Of a stretch of 64,000 nt of DNA, positions 57,077-64,000 are shown in pieces. Both the position numbers and the translations under genes were made by a program. This DNA is from Verrucomicrobia bacterium SCGC AAA164-E04 (GTDB lineage: Bacteria; Verrucomicrobiota; Verrucomicrobiia; Limisphaerales; AAA164-E04). The notes beneath the pieces are model-generated. The model saw only the letters and a list, made by a program, of their open reading frames with translations. It did not search any database and was not told the DNA's origin. The stretch is from the NCBI GenBank assembly GCA_000383715.1, contig KB911950.1:1-64000 (forward strand), written 5' to 3'. The number at the start of each line of letters is the position of its first letter. Position 1 is the stretch's first letter.

Positions 57077-58960
57077 ATGTTAAAATCGAAATCGTTTTTA
57101 AGCATCGATCTAGGCGCCGGATGCGTCAAAGTCGCTGAGTTCGATCAGACTGATGCAGGAAGTCTGGTGCTGAAGAAATTCGGCCAGCATCCTCTCGGGC
57201 TGCCCGGTGCGCAGGATGCTGTCCGCGAAGGTGTCGTCAAGAAGGCGCTTCAGTCTCTCATCAATGATCAGGGATTCAATGCCAAGAACATCAATGCCTG
57301 TGCTCCTGGTTATCAGGTGTTCTCAAAATTTGTAAAATTGCCTCCGGTTGATTCATCCAAAGTCACCCAGATCATCCAATATGAGGCTCAACAGAATGTT
57401 CCTTTTCCTCTTGAGGAAGTTGTATGGGATTACCAAATCATGGGAACATCTCCAGGTGGCGAGTTGGAGGTTCTGCTTGTCGCGATCAAGACCGATTTGG
57501 TTGATAAAGTGTTCAAAGCTGCCGAGTCACACGGCATGGTCTTAAACCTGGTCGACGTATCGCAGGCTGCCATATGTAACGCTTTCCGCTATAATTACGG
57601 GGATCTGGAAGGCTGTACCATGTTGCTGGATATTGGTGCCAAATCGAGTAACTTGCTCTTCTTCGAAAAAGGTAAGATGTTCGCTCGCAGCATTAATATT
57701 GGCGCAAATTCGATTACACAGGAATTTTCTACAGAAGCTAAGATGCGCTTCCCTGATGCTGAAAAATTCAAAATTGAACAGGGATTTGTCAGTTTGGGGG
57801 GTGCCTATGAGGATCCCGATAACCCTCAGCAAGCCCAAATTTCGAAGATCGCCCGTCAGGTCATGACACGTTTGCACATACAGGTCAACCAGACAATGCA
57901 GTTCTATCGCACTCAGCAGGGTGGGTCCACACCAGACCGTTTGTTCCTTGCGGGAGGGGCTTCCATCATGCCTTACACGGCACAATTTTTTGCTGAAAAG
58001 CTCAATGTCGAAGTTGAGTATTTCAACCCTTTTCGCTCTATTGAAATCGATCCCTCTCTCAACCTGGAGGATCTGGCTCGGGTTGCACACTCGTTTGGCG
58101 AGGTCGTAGGTCTCGGGTTGAGGAATGTGGTTCAGTGTCCTGTTGAACTGAATCTGATGCCCAAGTCTTCTTTGCAGCGTCAGGAGTTCAATCGAAAGAA
58201 GCCTTATCTGATATCCTCGGTTTTTGGTCTCGTGCTTGTAGTTGCAGCCATTGGGTTGTTTTATTCTCAAGTATTTGGTGAAAAACAGAAGGTAATGGAC
58301 AGGCTCCAGACCATTGCAGCCCCGCTTCAGAATCTGGAAGGTCAATTGAAGCCGGAAGAATCAACTCTGGCTACTCAATTAGTCAAAGTTGAAGCGTTTG
58401 AGGGTCTTGTTCAACAACGGTTCTACTGGACAGACCTCCTGCAGGTGATTAGAGGTTCACTCCTCGAGGCGGAATCGGAAGCACAAAAACGCTTTTCTCT
58501 TGATGCAGGTCTATGGCTTGAAGCTTTGAAACCTGATAGTCCAGGCATAGATCTCACTGGTGCCCAGACATTCGATGATTGGGATGACGATGAGGATGAG
58601 GCCAGCCCCATGATGGATATTGAGATGATGAAGCGATACGGGCTGCTTCCCATGGGAGACTCAGGTGGCGACGATGATTGGGATGATGATGAAGAAGGTG
58701 CAACCTCTGATGAGGATAATGAGGACCTGATCACCAAGCTCACTTTAAGTTGTCGGGGGGTCAACCGAAGGGCAATAAATCCTAACGCAAATAACAGTTT
58801 GGCATTTACATTGCTTCAAAAATTGCAAACCCAGACCAATTATTTCAATGCGGATGATACTAAATTGATTGGTGAATTGGCCCAGGTAAGTGCTGAAGAA
58901 GGAACTTTCAAGTTTGAGATTTCCTTGAAACTAAAAGAACCTATTTCTCTTAAGGACTAA
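57077..58960 (+). CDS. Amuc_1101-like PilM/PilN fusion protein
   Basis: 627 residues. The N-terminal 350 are a PilM-type actin fold: SFLSIDLGAGCVKVAEFD, FVKLPPVDSSKVTQIIQYEA, QQNVPFPLEEVVWDYQI, MLLDIGAKSSNLLFF and RLFLAGGASIMPY. A membrane helix follows at about 376-395 (ISSVFGLVLVVAAIGLFY), then a periplasmic PilN-like part holding a very acidic insert (about residues 498-551, DDWDDDEDEASPMMD). In Akkermansia, the matching gene neighbours Amuc_1100. Its TAA overlaps the next ATG. Confidence 0.85.
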   Translation: MLKSKSFLSIDLGAGCVKVAEFDQTDAGSLVLKKFGQHPLGLPGAQDAVREGVVKKALQSLINDQGFNAKNINACAPGYQVFSKFVKLPPVDSSKVTQIIQYEAQQNVPFPLEEVVWDYQIMGTSPGGELEVLLVAIKTDLVDKVFKAAESHGMVLNLVDVSQAAICNAFRYNYGDLEGCTMLLDIGAKSSNLLFFEKGKMFARSINIGANSITQEFSTEAKMRFPDAEKFKIEQGFVSLGGAYEDPDNPQQAQISKIARQVMTRLHIQVNQTMQFYRTQQGGSTPDRLFLAGGASIMPYTAQFFAEKLNVEVEYFNPFRSIEIDPSLNLEDLARVAHSFGEVVGLGLRNVVQCPVELNLMPKSSLQRQEFNRKKPYLISSVFGLVLVVAAIGLFYSQVFGEKQKVMDRLQTIAAPLQNLEGQLKPEESTLATQLVKVEAFEGLVQQRFYWTDLLQVIRGSLLEAESEAQKRFSLDAGLWLEALKPDSPGIDLTGAQTFDDWDDDEDEASPMMDIEMMKRYGLLPMGDSGGDDDWDDDEEGATSDEDNEDLITKLTLSCRGVNRRAINPNANNSLAFTLLQKLQTQTNYFNADDTKLIGELAQVSAEEGTFKFEISLKLKEPISLKD

Positions 58961-60117
58961 TGAACTGGATCAAACAAAACGTGGGCTTGGTAGCAGGGTG
59001 TGTGATTGCCCTCGTCCTGATGTGTGTTGCGGGCTGGTACATGATGGCGCAAATCGACAAGGACAAAGGTATAACGACCGAGCTGGATTCTCAGCGCCAG
59101 CTGGTAAAGAGTCTCTATACTCGTGACCCTCACCCCGGGACTGACAAAGTGGACAACATCAGTGCGGTCAAAAAAGAACAGGAAAGGGTTAGTGAGATGG
59201 CGTTGGGGCCTATGGGATCCTATTTTCCTGGGTTCGAGATACCGGCAGATATGTCGATTTCCGGGTTCAAGGAAATTCTGGAAAACACAGTCTATGAATT
59301 GCAAAGAGATGCCAGATACACAGGTATCAAACTTCCTTCTTCAGATCAGGGTAACTATGGTTTTTCCTTTGATGATATCAGACCCCGAATCGATCTTGAA
59401 GTAGATGCCTTGCGGCCTTTGACGTTCCAGCTCTATCAGGTCAGGGAACTATGTGATGTTCTTTTTGAAGCTAAAATTCATGGAATCAATGCTATCAAGC
59501 GTCTTCCTGTTAGTGATAATGATGCGGCAAGTGCTGGTACTAGCTCCATGGGTCTGATGGGGACCGCTTCGACCACTTCATCTTCCACTTCTACTGAAAA
59601 CTACCTAGAAGATGTTGCGACGCAGGATCCCAACATTAATGCTATCATGATGCCTTATCAGATCAGTTTTCAATGCTTTAGTTCTGAGCTGGGGCGGGTG
59701 CTGGATGGATTTAATCATTCGAATCATTTTTTCAGAGTAAAATGGTTGGCAGTTGAGCAAGGCGAATCTACCTCCTTGTCATCCATGGCTGGTTCCATGC
59801 GTGGCGCGGAAGGTTCAATGGAAGCAATGTATGGATTAGCGCCGACCGCCCCCGCTGCGAGCATGCAAGGCAGGTATGGCGGAGCAGGTGGAGCCGGCGG
59901 TCGATACGGTGCCGCTTCTCCCTATGGGGGAATGGGTCAAAACCAAAATGCTGGGCCTGAAATCAACATTTTGGAAGATCTTGATGAAAAACCCTTGACC
60001 GTCAACATGATGTTGGTTGGAATTGCTGTCTTTCCGGAAGAAGAGCTTGATTCTTTAATGCCTCTCGAATCTGACGAAGAAGAGGACGACGGTGGCACGG
60101 GGGCTTACGGCTATTGA
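58960..60117 (+). CDS. Amuc_1100-like pilus protein
   Basis: 385 residues. One N-terminal membrane helix (VGLVAGCVIALVLMCVAGWY), then DSQRQLVKSLY as a short coiled coil, and PilO-like domains (LRPLTFQLYQVRELCDVLFE). Two low-complexity inserts are present: Ser/Thr-rich (about 193-210) and Gly/Tyr/Ala-rich (about 300-325), plus an acidic tail (LESDEEEDDGGTGAYGY). The topology and order match Amuc_1100 of Akkermansia, which sits between the 1099 and 1101 genes. Identity could not be measured here. Confidence 0.75.
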   Translation: MNWIKQNVGLVAGCVIALVLMCVAGWYMMAQIDKDKGITTELDSQRQLVKSLYTRDPHPGTDKVDNISAVKKEQERVSEMALGPMGSYFPGFEIPADMSISGFKEILENTVYELQRDARYTGIKLPSSDQGNYGFSFDDIRPRIDLEVDALRPLTFQLYQVRELCDVLFEAKIHGINAIKRLPVSDNDAASAGTSSMGLMGTASTTSSSTSTENYLEDVATQDPNINAIMMPYQISFQCFSSELGRVLDGFNHSNHFFRVKWLAVEQGESTSLSSMAGSMRGAEGSMEAMYGLAPTAPAASMQGRYGGAGGAGGRYGAASPYGGMGQNQNAGPEINILEDLDEKPLTVNMMLVGIAVFPEEELDSLMPLESDEEEDDGGTGAYGY

Positions 60118-60138
60118 GTCGGGTAGATTTTTAATAAA

Positions 60139-60933
60139 ATGGATTTTATAAAGAAACATTACGAAAAGATCATTTTAGCAGTGGTCTTGTTGGGTTTGGC
60201 TGGGGCTGCGGCTTATCTGCCATTCCTTGTTTCCTCTATCCGAGTTGAGCTGGAGGAAAGCATTCGCCCGACAAAAGCTAAGGAATTTCAACCTAAGGAT
60301 TTGAGTGAGAAGATTGCTTTGTTGAATCGAGCTAAAAATCCTAAGTCTGCCATCATTGCAGGTCCTGAGCATAATACGTTCAACCCCGTTGGTTGGATTG
60401 ACAACAACGGCACTTTAGTCAAGGACCGGTTCTACGGACGCAAGGGGCCGAACGCGCTTAAAATTATTGAAACCAATCCCCTTTATCTTCGTATTTCATT
60501 CAACGCGGATAAGGAGATTAAAGCAGAAAATCCTCGTTACAGCTTCGCCGTCACTCGCGAGGCAGCCGAGAAAAAGAGTGAGCGTCGCAAAGTCACACGA
60601 TTTGCTCGACTTCGTGATAAGAATGACATTTTCATTTTGAAAGAGGTTAAGGGGAACCCACTGAAGCCTGACGGTTTTGTTTTGGAGCTTCTGGAGTCTA
60701 ATCAGGCGATCACTGTAGAAGCCCTCCAGCCGTTCACTGAGGTGACTGGTTTCAAGGCCGACTTGGAATATCCGGCAGCAAAACCCCGCAAATTCACCTC
60801 TCAGCGCAAAGGTGACAAAATTTCTATTGAAAAACGCAACTACAAGGTTGTATTCGTTTCCGAAACTGAAGTAGTTTTGTCCGACGAAAAGACTTCCAAG
60901 CACACGACGATAACCTCGGGATTGGTTCAGTAA
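60139..60933 (+). CDS. Amuc_1099-like pilus-system protein
   Basis: 264 residues. An N-terminal helix (IILAVVLLGLAGAAAYLPFL, residues 11-31), a basic stretch, and a mainly beta periplasmic region (NPVGWIDNNGTLVKDRFYG; KISIEKRNYKVVFVSETEVV). The position between 1100-like and 1098-like genes, and the length, fit Amuc_1099. The last beta part could act like PilP, which contacts the secretin. Spacings are 21 and 19 nt to its neighbours. Confidence 0.7.
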   Translation: MDFIKKHYEKIILAVVLLGLAGAAAYLPFLVSSIRVELEESIRPTKAKEFQPKDLSEKIALLNRAKNPKSAIIAGPEHNTFNPVGWIDNNGTLVKDRFYGRKGPNALKIIETNPLYLRISFNADKEIKAENPRYSFAVTREAAEKKSERRKVTRFARLRDKNDIFILKEVKGNPLKPDGFVLELLESNQAITVEALQPFTEVTGFKADLEYPAAKPRKFTSQRKGDKISIEKRNYKVVFVSETEVVLSDEKTSKHTTITSGLVQ

Positions 60934-60952
60934 TTAACATTCCGTTATTAAA

Positions 60953-63946
<2,994 letters not shown>

Positions 63947-64000
63947 TTCGTAAGATCAGGAATATTTATTCAGGATCAGGCATTAACACGAAACTTAAAG

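Overview
The window looks like a chromosomal segment of a Verrucomicrobiota bacterium (PVC superphylum). Four things point there: the order tRNA-Thr, tuf, tRNA-Trp, secE, nusG, rplKAJL, rpoBC, which resembles the chlamydial order; a pilus gene set that resembles the Akkermansia Amuc_1098 to Amuc_1101 proteins; a prepilin-type protein with an H-x9-DG tail; and a PQQ dehydrogenase with a built-in cytochrome c. The class cannot be fixed by eye. Base composition is moderate, Shine-Dalgarno motifs are often weak, and no rRNA operon, CRISPR array, transposon or prophage was seen. No gene-free stretch exceeds about 270 bases.

Layout. 1-6.4 kb: end of hisG, a 33-residue mS38/bS22-like ribosomal protein, a TPR protein, a DUF2203 protein, carboxynorspermidine decarboxylase, an exported alpha/beta hydrolase (reverse strand) and a polyprenyl diphosphate synthase. 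6.7-13.7 kb: a tightly coupled operon of five genes for an envelope-spanning type IV pilus/type II secretion-like machine (lipoprotein secretin, fused PilM/PilN-like protein, PilO/GspM-like, PilP/GspC-like, GspE/PilB ATPase). 13.8-16.8 kb: guaB and a Tat-exported Gfo/Idh/MocA oxidoreductase. 16.9-48.4 kb: one nearly unbroken run of translation and transcription genes, from a promoter before tRNA-Thr through tuf, tRNA-Trp, tRNA-Ser, secE, nusG, rplKAJL, rpoBC, rpsL, rpsG, fusA, the S10 and spc operons, secY, map, infA, rpmJ and the alpha operon, ending at a strong terminator after rplQ. 48.4-51.6 kb: prepilin-like protein, PQQ/cytochrome c dehydrogenase, and a CAU tRNA. 51.7-56.8 kb: extracellular polysaccharide genes with an exosortase and its EpsI partner. 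57.1-63.9 kb: a second secretin machine of the Amuc_1101, 1100, 1099, 1098 type.

The most notable points are: two separate secretin machines in one 64 kb window, both with PilM and PilN fused; a glycine-methionine repeat tract inside the second secretin; a one-base frameshift at an A6 run in rplD, an essential gene; an EF-Tu whose switch I lacks the usual KARGITI sequence; an S11 with about 100 extra N-terminal residues built from 33-nt DNA repeats, with further low-complexity extensions on S5 and L17; an infA that overlaps map and has an unusual N-terminus; three stacked stem-loops between rplL and rpoB; and an exosortase that appears to lack the usual third catalytic histidine.

All family assignments are from motif recognition by eye. 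No search or alignment was run.
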